From: Saprospiraceae bacterium
Lineage (GTDB): Bacteria > Bacteroidota > Bacteroidia > Chitinophagales > Saprospiraceae
Assembly (NCBI GenBank): GCA_016787375.1
Contig: JAEUUM010000117.1
Coordinates: 1 to 10,064 of the forward strand
Direction of reading: 5' to 3'
Length of the DNA: 10,064 bases
The notes under the pieces were generated by a model, which saw only the letters and a list, made by a program, of their open reading frames with translations, was not told the origin of the DNA and did not search any database. Positions 1 through 7,151 of the stretch are shown here, piece by piece (the first letter of the stretch is position 1; every line of letters starts with the position of its first letter). A program made the translations under genes and the position numbers.

Positions 1-1
1 G

Positions 2-145
2 AGACCAAATGTTTGTGAATGGTTGGAATCTGAACAATCTGAATGGCTTTTATCTGCATTGTGTTTTTGTGTATTTTTTATACCGATATTGACCTCATGG
101 TTATTCGGTTATCCAATTAATCAAAAAAAAAATAATTTAAAGTAA
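2..145 (+). CDS. C-terminal fragment of a probable membrane protein (5' end outside window)
   Basis: Frame 2 is open from the window edge to a TAA at 143-145, giving about 47 residues. The fragment has a charged stretch, then a long hydrophobic run (roughly LLSALCFCVFFIPILTSWLF) and a short Lys/Asn-rich tail, as expected for a last transmembrane helix with a cytoplasmic positive end. It stops 5 bp before the KUP start, the same spacing as between the next two genes, which supports a real operon member. Frame 3 is also open for about 29 codons, and an open run of this length can occur by chance, so the call is tentative. The family cannot be recognised from this fragment. Confidence 0.42.
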   Translation, partial: RPNVCEWLESEQSEWLLSALCFCVFFIPILTSWLFGYPINQKKNNLK

Positions 146-150
146 AATTC

Positions 151-2109
151 ATGGCAGCTAATCATAGCAGTTTGAACAAATTTAGTTTGGCCGGCACTCT
201 TGTCACATTAGGAATTGTGTATGGCGATATCGGGACATCTCCATTGTATGCATTGAAAGCCATTGTTGCTGACAAAATTATTACACCGGATCTTGTTCTT
301 GGAGGAGTTTCACTCGTATTCTGGACTTTAACCCTGATCACTACGATTAAATATCTTCGGTTAGCCTTAGAGATTGATAATAACGGTGAAGGAGGGATTT
401 TTGCGCTGTATGCCATGGTTCGCCGAAAAAATCTGGGGTGGTTGATTTTTCTGGCAATAGTTGGTTGTGCCACATTGATGGCTGATGGTTTTCTCACACC
501 TTCAATTTCAATTTCATCTGCAGTCGAGGGTTTGACCCTGTTGAATCCAAACATCAACACTGTACCCATTGTTATTGGTATTCTAATTGTTTTATTTGTT
601 TTTCAGCAATTTGGAACCAATGTGATTGGTAAGACATTTGGTCCTGTGATGACACTTTGGTTTGTGGTCATTGGCATTTTTGGACTGCTCCAAATTATCC
701 AATATCCTTCAGTCCTTAAGGCTTTGAACCCTTATTATGGTATACATCTTTTATTAAACTATCCAAAAGGATTTTTAATTTTAGGAGGGGTTTTTCTTTG
801 TACAACAGGTGCTGAAGCCTTGTATTCTGATCTTGGGCATTGTGGAAAAATGAATATCAGGGTGAGTTGGTTGTTTGTTAAAACCACTTTGATTCTTAGT
901 TATTTCGGTCAGGCAGCCTTCTTATTATCTACCAGTGCTGGTAAAGTATGGCCTAAAGATCAACCATTGTTCTATTTGATTTCACCGGAAGGTTTCTTAC
1001 CATTTACCATCATTTTAGCTTCATTTGCAGCAATTATAGCCTCACAAGCTTTGATTACGGGATCATATACACTCATAAATGAGGCAATGAAATTGAGGTT
1101 AATGCCACTTTTAAAAGTAAACTATCCAACTCAGTTAAAAGGTCAGATCTATATTCCTTTTGTAAATTGGTTACTTCTTGCAGGTTGTATTTTGGTTGTT
1201 TTGATTTTTAAAGAATCGAGTAACATGGAGGCAGCTTATGGTTTGACAATTACGGTCAACATGCTGATGACCACCACACTAATGATTATTTATTACTACT
1301 ACAATAAAGTAAAATTAATTTATATCATATTGTTTGGTATAGTATTTTACATCATTGAAGGTGCATTCTTTATTTCAAACATAGATAAGTTTGCTCATGG
1401 TGGCTGGTTTAGTTTTTGTATTGCTGCATTTTTTATTGCAGTTATGTACGTACAATTAAGCGCGCGAGCACTTCGTACCAAGCATATCGCTTTTGTTAAT
1501 GTAAATGAATACAAAGAAAAACTAGAATCTCTGATTAATGACGATTCAATCGCAAAAGAAGCAACGAACTTGGTATTTATGTCAATGTCGGCTAAGGGAG
1601 AAATGATAGATAGCAATATTATATATTCGATTTTCAGAAAAAAACCAAAAAGAGCAGATGTTTATTGGTTTGTTCACATGGAAATAGTTGATGATCCTTA
1701 TGAAAAGAACTACTCTATTGAAACCATTATACCCCAAAAATGCTTCTTTATAACTGTGAGATTCGGATTCAAAGTTGAACACAAAATCAACTTAGTAATG
1801 AATCACATTGTGCAGGAGATGGTCGAACGTGGAGAAGTTGATAATATTACCAGATATCCATCTCTCCGAAAATATAAGATGCCGGGAGATTTCAAATACT
1901 ATCTCATAAACTCGAGGGTTTCGGTTGATGATAAAATTACACCGTTTGAACAGTTTGTCATTCGTGCATATCGTTTAATAAAATCTATATCTTTACCACC
2001 TGAAAAGGATTTTGGTCTCGAAGTATCAAATGTCGTGGTAGAAACAGTTCCGATCAACATCGGGCTTCAACCAAAGGATATGGTTAAGGGACTTCATCGA
2101 GTAAAATAG
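151..2109 (+). CDS. kup: KUP/HAK/KT-family potassium uptake permease
   Basis: Inner-membrane K+ uptake protein; characterised bacterial Kup proteins act as K+/H+ symporters. At 652 residues it has normal family length. Visible family motifs: GIVYGDIGTSPLYALK at residues 21-36, NNGEGGIFALY at 77-87, ADGFLTPSISISSAVEG at 111-127, TGAEALYSDLGHCG at 219-232 and SYFGQAAFLL at about 250-259. About 12 hydrophobic segments fill the first 440 residues, followed by a soluble C-terminal domain of about 200 residues, as in the family. The ATG at 151 puts the first motif about 20 residues in, as usual. No Shine-Dalgarno sequence is seen; the leader is A-rich. It is followed after 5 bp by the symporter gene, so co-transcription is likely. 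Family assignment is firm; the coupling ion is inferred from relatives. Confidence 0.96.
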   Translation: MAANHSSLNKFSLAGTLVTLGIVYGDIGTSPLYALKAIVADKIITPDLVLGGVSLVFWTLTLITTIKYLRLALEIDNNGEGGIFALYAMVRRKNLGWLIFLAIVGCATLMADGFLTPSISISSAVEGLTLLNPNINTVPIVIGILIVLFVFQQFGTNVIGKTFGPVMTLWFVVIGIFGLLQIIQYPSVLKALNPYYGIHLLLNYPKGFLILGGVFLCTTGAEALYSDLGHCGKMNIRVSWLFVKTTLILSYFGQAAFLLSTSAGKVWPKDQPLFYLISPEGFLPFTIILASFAAIIASQALITGSYTLINEAMKLRLMPLLKVNYPTQLKGQIYIPFVNWLLLAGCILVVLIFKESSNMEAAYGLTITVNMLMTTTLMIIYYYYNKVKLIYIILFGIVFYIIEGAFFISNIDKFAHGGWFSFCIAAFFIAVMYVQLSARALRTKHIAFVNVNEYKEKLESLINDDSIAKEATNLVFMSMSAKGEMIDSNIIYSIFRKKPKRADVYWFVHMEIVDDPYEKNYSIETIIPQKCFFITVRFGFKVEHKINLVMNHIVQEMVERGEVDNITRYPSLRKYKMPGDFKYYLINSRVSVDDKITPFEQFVIRAYRLIKSISLPPEKDFGLEVSNVVVETVPINIGLQPKDMVKGLHRVK

Positions 2110-2114
2110 CAAAA

Positions 2115-3500
2115 ATGAGAAAGACCTTGCAAGATCGCTTTGGTAAGCGCTTTGTGCCCTTTACTTTGGGTATGCTCCTAATTGTGAGTATGTTACACAT
2201 TTGTAGCTGGCAAGGTTGGTTTGTATTAGCCCCTGAATTACTATTGGTGTCAAGGTATGCTATGCTTACTTTGATTTGCCTTTATGCTTTTTTAAAGGAT
2301 TCACTAACAACTTGGATTTTGGTAAGTATGCTCATAGGAGCAGAAATTGGTCATGATTTTCCGGATTTTGCTGTAAACCTTAAATTACTCAGCAAGGTGT
2401 TTCTACGAATGATTAAAACCATTATTGCTCCACTTTTATTTGGAACTTTGGTAGTGGGCATCGCTGGACATTCGAATTTGAAACAGGTTGGCAGAATGGG
2501 TTGGAAGTCAATCGTCTATTTTGAAATCGTGACAACCATTGCCCTTTTCATTGGGCTACTTGCCATTAATATTTCAAAAGCTGGTGAAGGAATAGATCTT
2601 TCTGCAAGCACACACGAACAGCTCCCTGAAGTCGCCAAACAAACGACAGAAGATGTTATCCTCCATATTTTTCCAGAAAACATTGCCAAGTCGGTAGCTG
2701 AAGGGCAAATTTTACAAATTGTTTTGTTCAGTATTTTATTTGGTATTGGTTTGGCTCAGTTGAGTGAAAAACACAAAAGACCGATGCTGGAATTTGCGGA
2801 ATCTTTGTCGGAAGTAATGTTTAATTTTACTAAAATCATCATGAAATTCGCCCCGATTGGAGTGGGTGCTGCAATTGCATATACCGTTGGACATATGGGG
2901 CTGGGTATTTTAGTCAATCTTTTTAAGTTGTTGGCTACACTCTATGTCGCACTTATTTTTTTCATAATGGTTGTCTTTCTGCCAATTGCACTCATAATAA
3001 AACTTGATATTAAACGATTTATTGGTCTTATTGCTGAACCGGTATCCATAGCATTCGCCACCACAAGTTCTGAAGCCGCGTTGCCAAAGGCTATGTCAGC
3101 CATGGAGAAATATGGAGTGCCAAGGAAAATTGTATCTTTTGTGATGCCAATGGGCTATAGCTTTAACCTTGATGGCACGACTTTGTACCTCAGTCTGGCA
3201 ACCATATTTGTTGCGCAAGCAGCAAAGGTAGAATTATCCTTTGTCCACCAACTTACCATCGTGCTTACTTTGATGCTGACAAGCAAAGGAGTAGCCGGTG
3301 TGCCAAGAGCAAGTTTGGTAATACTGCTGGGAACAGCCACTTCATTTGGCTTACCTGTTGAACCAATCTTTATTATACTTGGCATTGATGAACTTATGGA
3401 TATGGCGCGCACCTCAGTTAACGTAATCGGCAATTGCTTGGCAACTACTGTTATTGCAAAATGGGAAGGTGAATTACAAACCCAAAAATTAGAAGCATGA
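2115..3500 (+). CDS. Dicarboxylate/amino acid:cation symporter (DAACS/SLC1 family)
   Basis: Secondary transporter of the GltP/DctA/Glt(Ph) family, importing acidic amino acids or C4-dicarboxylates with H+ or Na+. Visible motifs: the HP1 serine motif ATTSSEAALP (315-324), GYSFNLDGTTLY (347-358), the HP2 loop TSKGVAGVP (389-397) and the TM8 signature D425-D429-R432-T433-N436 ending in Asn440. The SSE form of HP1 and the NLDGT form resemble DctA-like and bacterial glutamate carriers, so the substrate is undecided. Asn440 lies where Glt(Ph) has the sodium-site residue Asp405. The canonical first helix begins near residue 64, so about 60 residues, with one or two extra hydrophobic segments (about 14-30 and 44-60), are added at the N terminus; total length is 461 against about 420 usual. 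The last 4 bp overlap the DedA gene (ATGA), which implies translational coupling. Confidence 0.93.
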   Translation: MRKTLQDRFGKRFVPFTLGMLLIVSMLHICSWQGWFVLAPELLLVSRYAMLTLICLYAFLKDSLTTWILVSMLIGAEIGHDFPDFAVNLKLLSKVFLRMIKTIIAPLLFGTLVVGIAGHSNLKQVGRMGWKSIVYFEIVTTIALFIGLLAINISKAGEGIDLSASTHEQLPEVAKQTTEDVILHIFPENIAKSVAEGQILQIVLFSILFGIGLAQLSEKHKRPMLEFAESLSEVMFNFTKIIMKFAPIGVGAAIAYTVGHMGLGILVNLFKLLATLYVALIFFIMVVFLPIALIIKLDIKRFIGLIAEPVSIAFATTSSEAALPKAMSAMEKYGVPRKIVSFVMPMGYSFNLDGTTLYLSLATIFVAQAAKVELSFVHQLTIVLTLMLTSKGVAGVPRASLVILLGTATSFGLPVEPIFIILGIDELMDMARTSVNVIGNCLATTVIAKWEGELQTQKLEA

Positions 3501-4138
3501 TACAAATATTTAAACAGTTCATTGATTTTGTGTTGCATATTGATAAACACCTCATTGAATTGGCAGCAACTTATCATCAATGGACATATTTGATTATATT
3601 CGGTATCGTTTTTTGTGAAACCGGTCTAGTGGTTACACCATTTTTACCTGGCGACTCATTGCTTTTCGCGGCAGGTGCGCTATGTGCTACAGGAGCTTTA
3701 AATATTGGGGTTTTGGTACCCGGAGTATTTATTGCTGCAGTCATTGGTGATAATCTGAATTATTTTGTAGGCAATTTCGTGGGGAAACAAGTTACTGAGA
3801 GGAATGTGAGATTTATTAAAAAAGAATATATTGACCGTACCGAAAAATTTTATGAGAAACATGGCGGAAAGGCGCTAATTATGGCAAGATTTGTTCCCAT
3901 CCTAAGAACATTCGCACCTTTCGTAGCAGGAGCAGGCAAAATGACTTATCCGAGGTTCTTGACATTTTGTTTATTAGGAAATCTGCTTTGGGTTAATTTA
4001 TTCTGCTGGGCAGGCTTTATGTTTGCGAATAATGAGTTTGTTAAGAAAAACTTTTCTGTAGTAATTTTAGGCATCATTTTCGTTTCCTTGATACCGGTGG
4101 TGGTAGCTTGGTGGAAAAGCAGAAAAGCGTCTGTATAA
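3497..4138 (+). CDS. DedA-family (SNARE-associated/VTT domain) membrane protein
   Basis: Integral membrane protein of 213 residues, the usual DedA length. Family features seen: ETGLVVTPFLPGDSLLFAAG at residues 41-60 (acidic residue plus the P-x-x-P-G-D/E-S/T-L re-entrant loop), a Gly-rich helix GDNLNYFVGNFVG (84-96), and the signature RFVPILRTFAPFVAGAGKM at 131-149, including Arg131 and Arg137, followed by the N-L-L-W helix. DedA proteins support membrane homeostasis, and some members (UptA type) recycle undecaprenyl phosphate across the inner membrane. Which role applies here cannot be read from sequence. The start ATG overlaps the stop of the upstream symporter by 4 bp, so no independent ribosome site is needed. 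The small membrane-protein gene follows after 9 bp. Confidence 0.93.
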   Translation: MIQIFKQFIDFVLHIDKHLIELAATYHQWTYLIIFGIVFCETGLVVTPFLPGDSLLFAAGALCATGALNIGVLVPGVFIAAVIGDNLNYFVGNFVGKQVTERNVRFIKKEYIDRTEKFYEKHGGKALIMARFVPILRTFAPFVAGAGKMTYPRFLTFCLLGNLLWVNLFCWAGFMFANNEFVKKNFSVVILGIIFVSLIPVVVAWWKSRKASV

Positions 4139-4147
4139 TTAACCGGC

Positions 4148-4348
4148 ATGAAAATTTTTCCGTTACAACGTCACATTGTTCAGGGTTTAAGGTGGGGCTT
4201 ATGGATGTACCTGATTACCACTTTTGTGTCACCGCTCATTTTTGGTGATAAAATTAGACTAACTAAAATATTGATTGGCATTCCATTATGGTTTGTAGCA
4301 GGTCTTCTGGTTTCAAGATTCTATAAAAGCAACCCTGAGAAAAAGTAA
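4148..4348 (+). CDS. Small two-helix membrane protein, function unknown
   Basis: A 66-residue protein with two predicted membrane helices (about residues 16-33 and 41-58), a basic N terminus (MKIFPLQRH), a short charged hairpin (GDKIRLTK) between them and a Lys-rich tail after the second helix. It starts 9 bp after the DedA stop in the same direction, so it is most likely the last gene of the transporter operon. I recognise no family; small membrane proteins of this shape sometimes act as accessory subunits of nearby transporters, but nothing here proves it. The hydrophobic-charged-hydrophobic layout, the position in the operon and the lack of any better reading frame argue that it is a real gene. 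Confidence 0.72.
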   Translation: MKIFPLQRHIVQGLRWGLWMYLITTFVSPLIFGDKIRLTKILIGIPLWFVAGLLVSRFYKSNPEKK

Positions 4349-4699
4349 TCTAACTTGTCAGCATTAATTTTCTTATTTCTTACAAAATTTGAAATTGCTG
4401 GTAGAAAGTCTGCGGTGTACAAGCTTATGTTAATTTCGACAGCCTCATGAATATTCAAATTCCAAGTTTTTGGGAAGAAATAATTGTACGGAAATATTAA
4501 TGCAATTTTACAATTTCAATCAAGTGTATTTTTAAGCGTGAATATATTTTTCAGATATTCCTCACATGGATATACTTTGGAATAAATCCAAAATATTGCG
4601 ATTGCAAACTGATGAAATATTCTTAATTTTGGTATAAATAAGTTAAGAGAATTATAGCTTGGTTTATAATTATGAGTTGTTCTCTACTTGACATAAACG
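4349..4699. other. AT-rich intergenic region between the transporter operon and the caspase gene
   Basis: No credible gene is seen; the longest ATG-led frames inspected are very short, for example a 17-codon frame from about 4447. No classic stem plus T-run terminator follows the operon. The stretch contains a GAATATTC palindrome (4449-4456), an inverted pair GAATAT/ATATTC (4540-4545 and 4555-4560), another ATATTC (4617-4622) and a small perfect hairpin with 6-bp arms TTTGGA/TCCAAA and loop ATAAA (4576-4592). In DNA this AT-rich such short palindromes may be chance. The last 75 bp hold a possible promoter for the downstream gene. Confidence 0.6.
4628..4662 (+). promoter_or_regulatory. Weak candidate Bacteroidota-type promoter for the caspase-TPR gene
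   Basis: A TTTG at 4628-4631 is followed 23 bp later by TAGCTTGG (4655-4662), one base off the Bacteroidota -7 consensus TAnnTTTG. The spacing is at the long edge of the range known for this sigma factor. It ends about 37 bp before the ATG at 4700. A TATAAT at 4665-4670 also exists, with a poor TTAAGA 16 bp upstream, but Bacteroidota seldom use that consensus. The gene needs its own promoter after a 350-bp gap; this is the best match seen, not a firm one. Confidence 0.25.
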
Positions 4700-6913
4700 A
4701 TGAGACAAAATATATTAATTTTTATTTTATGTAATTGGATTTTGGGCAGTGTTTCAGCTCAACAAAAAGGTACGAATCCGGTACAAAGCACAACAGTATC
4801 ACCTACAGGGATAACCAGAGCTGTGATTGCCGGAATTTCAGATTATCAAAATCCCAATATCACGGATCTTCAATTTGCGGATGCTGATGCAAAAGAATTT
4901 GCCAAATACCTCAAGAGTAATTCTGGTGGAAATGTAGATAGTACAAATATTATCCTCCTGACTAATGAAAAAGCTACAGCCGGTCAATTTGTTTCGGCTC
5001 TGTATTGGCTGTTAGAAGAAACGAAGCAAGGAGATCAGGCCATAATTTATTTTTCCGGGCATGGTGATGTTGAGAATACAACGATGAACCAACCCGGGTT
5101 TTTACTATGCTGGGATTCACCATCAAAGGTTTACATGGGAGGTGGTACCTTTGGATTATCCTATTTACAAGAAATAATATCTACTTTATCAATCACCAAG
5201 CAAGCAAAAGTAATGGTTGTTACCGATGCCTGCAGAGCCGGTAAGCTTGCCGGATCCGGTGTAAATGGGGCTCAGGCAACAGCAGCAAATCTCGCAAAGC
5301 AATATGCAGGTGAGGTGAAGATTATGTCTTGTCAACCAGATGAACTTGCTCTTGAAGGTAAATCATGGGGCAATGGTCGTGGCGTTTTTTCTTATTACTT
5401 TATGGCAGGTATACAAGGGTTCGCTGACCGGAATAATGATGGATTGATAAGCCTTCAGGAAATAGAGCGCTATTTGGATGATAAAGTTCCTGCCGCAGTT
5501 GCTCCACATAGCCAGATACCACTTACTGTGGGTAGTAAGTCAACGATTGTCGCCAAGTATGATATCAATGTCCTCAAAACTTTGAAGGATCCGGATTTGG
5601 GAATTCAAATATCTGTAACTGGTGGAAAGGGGGTTGATTTAAGTATTTCAGAAATAAAAGATTCTGCCATTTTAAAAAAATATTTTTCGTTTCAGCAAGC
5701 ACTTCAAACGGGGCATTTTCTTTACCCTGAGCTGGGTTCAGCTTACCAATTATTTCAAGAAATTAAAGATTACCCCGAATTGGCTAATTACGCTGGTTTA
5801 ATGCGGAGGAATTTGGCTGCCAGCCTGCAAGATGAAGCTCAACAAGCTATTAATGATTATCTGAAAGCTGACCCAACAGAAATGAAACGCAGGTGGAATT
5901 TTGATTCCAGGTTTAAGAAATTTCCGGATTACCTCGAAAAAGCTGCTGAACTGATGGGTGAAAAGCATTTTTATTACAAGGCACTTTTGGCCAGATTTCA
6001 TTACTTCAAAGGATTAAACATCCGTTTGGAAGGAGAAAGATTAAAATCTGACTCATTATTAAGAATGGCAGTCACTGAGCAAGAATATTGTTTAAAACAT
6101 GAGGAAAAAGCTTCTTTTGCGCTCAACGAGATAGGCTTTTGTTATTTCTTATTAAATAATTTCGATGCTGCCATTCCATATTTTAACCAAACAATCGCTT
6201 ATAACCCTAATTGGGTATTGCCATGGGTGAATTTAAGCGCTTCATACCTGAAGAAGAAAATGCTCGGAGACGCTCTGCGGTGCGGAAATATTGCTTACCA
6301 GATAGACAGTACTTATCCTAATTGTGTCTATAATCTAGCGATATGCTTCGAGGAAAGTGGAGATAATGAAAAAGCAATAGATTGGTATAAAAAAGTTCTT
6401 CTGCTGGATCCTGATTTTAATCTTAGTTATTACAAACTTGGGAGGCTTTATCTGAAAGAAGGGCATCTTGAAGAATCGGAAAAAATGATGCTTGAATTTT
6501 TGCGAAGAAATCCCGAGGATGTTGATGGTCTCATAAATGCCGGGCATTTGTATTTAAAAATGAATAAGCCAAGTGAGGCTGAAAAATATTTCGTTCAGGC
6601 ATATCACCAAAGTCCTGAAAATGAGCTGGCTTTTCAAGGTATAATCGAATATTACTTTATAACCAACAAACTGAGCAAAGCAAATGAGCTTTTGATGGAA
6701 TACATTTCTAAAAACCCAACTGATTCCTATGCTTATTATTTGATAGCTTCTATTGCAATCCAGTCCAAAGACAAATCAAAATGTTTTCAAAATTTGGAAT
6801 TGGCATTTAAAAATGGCTTCAAGGATTTGGAATTAATAGAAACTGATAAAAGTTTCAAACCAATACTGAAAAAAGCTGCTTTCAAAAACTTGAAGAAAAA
6901 ATACTTTAATTAA
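4700..6913 (+). CDS. Exported caspase-like (peptidase C14) protein with EF-hand-like loop and TPR array
   Basis: A 737-residue cysteine peptidase of the caspase/metacaspase clan. A signal peptide (residues 1-20, likely cut at VSA|QQ) sends it across the inner membrane. The caspase domain covers about 38-290: AVIAGISDYQNP opens it, IIYFSGHGD carries catalytic His121, and VMVVTDACRAG carries catalytic Cys178, so the dyad is intact. Inside the domain, residues 243-254 (DRNNDGLISLQE) match a 12-residue EF-hand calcium loop. After a helical linker (about 320-460), about six TPRs run from 470 to 675, with typical W/Y-x-x-A-x-x-Y and N/DP turns, probably for binding partner proteins. Bacterial metacaspase-like enzymes usually cut after Arg or Lys; substrates here are unknown. 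It is alone in its direction, facing the M48/repeat-protein operon across a shared terminator. Confidence 0.93.
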   Translation: MRQNILIFILCNWILGSVSAQQKGTNPVQSTTVSPTGITRAVIAGISDYQNPNITDLQFADADAKEFAKYLKSNSGGNVDSTNIILLTNEKATAGQFVSALYWLLEETKQGDQAIIYFSGHGDVENTTMNQPGFLLCWDSPSKVYMGGGTFGLSYLQEIISTLSITKQAKVMVVTDACRAGKLAGSGVNGAQATAANLAKQYAGEVKIMSCQPDELALEGKSWGNGRGVFSYYFMAGIQGFADRNNDGLISLQEIERYLDDKVPAAVAPHSQIPLTVGSKSTIVAKYDINVLKTLKDPDLGIQISVTGGKGVDLSISEIKDSAILKKYFSFQQALQTGHFLYPELGSAYQLFQEIKDYPELANYAGLMRRNLAASLQDEAQQAINDYLKADPTEMKRRWNFDSRFKKFPDYLEKAAELMGEKHFYYKALLARFHYFKGLNIRLEGERLKSDSLLRMAVTEQEYCLKHEEKASFALNEIGFCYFLLNNFDAAIPYFNQTIAYNPNWVLPWVNLSASYLKKKMLGDALRCGNIAYQIDSTYPNCVYNLAICFEESGDNEKAIDWYKKVLLLDPDFNLSYYKLGRLYLKEGHLEESEKMMLEFLRRNPEDVDGLINAGHLYLKMNKPSEAEKYFVQAYHQSPENELAFQGIIEYYFITNKLSKANELLMEYISKNPTDSYAYYLIASIAIQSKDKSKCFQNLELAFKNGFKDLELIETDKSFKPILKKAAFKNLKKKYFN
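5426..5461 (+). other. EF-hand-like calcium-binding loop inside the caspase domain
   Basis: Codes for DRNNDGLISLQE (residues 243-254). Asp, Asn, Asp, Ser and Glu stand at loop positions 1, 3, 5, 9 and 12, with Gly at 6 and Ile at 8, the canonical EF-hand pattern. A helix (IERYLDDKV) follows. Several metacaspases need calcium for activity, so this may be a calcium switch, but only one loop is present and binding is inferred. Confidence 0.6.
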
Positions 6914-7060
6914 TTTCAAAATTTTGAATTTTACCAGTCTCTGAAAGTTTGACTTGGATTATGGAAATCATTATCTGAAATTGGTATTGAAAGGATACCA
7001 ACATCTCCAATATTATTTACCCGAAGAGGTTCAATTCTTTAGCTTTTATTGAAGAATACT

Positions 7061-7096
7061 AAAAGGTGCCCACAATTATATTGTGACCACCTTTTT
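7061..7096. terminator. Probable bidirectional intrinsic terminator between convergent genes
   Basis: The arms AAAAGGTG (7061-7068) and CACCTTTT (7088-7095) pair over 8 bp. A 2-by-2 mismatch follows, then CACAAT (7071-7076) pairs with ATTGTG (7080-7085) around a TAT loop. The + strand ends in TTTTT (7092-7096), and the A-run at 7061-7064 serves as the T-run on the other strand. It lies about 150 bp after the caspase-TPR stop and about 55 bp after the repeat-protein stop, so it can end both convergent transcripts. Confidence 0.75.
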
Positions 7097-7126
7097 AAGA
7101 GTCTATGTTGACTATTGATTGTACCA

Positions 7127-7146
7127 AATTACCATGAAAGGTAATT
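7127..7146. repeat. Short perfect inverted repeat just past the repeat-protein stop
   Basis: AATTACC (7127-7133) and GGTAATT (7140-7146) form a 7-bp stem with a 6-base loop, 5 bp past the stop codon of the minus-strand gene. No T-run follows on either strand, so it is a weak terminator at best; it could protect the mRNA 3' end or be chance. Confidence 0.35.
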
Positions 7147-7151
7147 AAACT

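Noticed and set aside
162..569. Minus-strand open frame of 135 codons inside the KUP gene
   Set aside because: It lies opposite strongly recognised KUP motifs and shows no family features of its own.
3155..3580. Minus-strand open frame of 141 codons across the symporter end and DedA start
   Set aside because: It is antisense to conserved HP1/HP2 and TM8 regions of the symporter and crosses a real gene junction.
4355..4410. Possible terminator (CAGCA ... TGCTG) after the transporter operon
   Set aside because: Only 5 bp pair cleanly across a long loop, and no T-run follows.
4573..4580. TACTTTGG as a Bacteroidota -7 element
   Set aside because: The TTTG is one base out of register with TAnnTTTG, and no TTTG lies at a suitable distance upstream.
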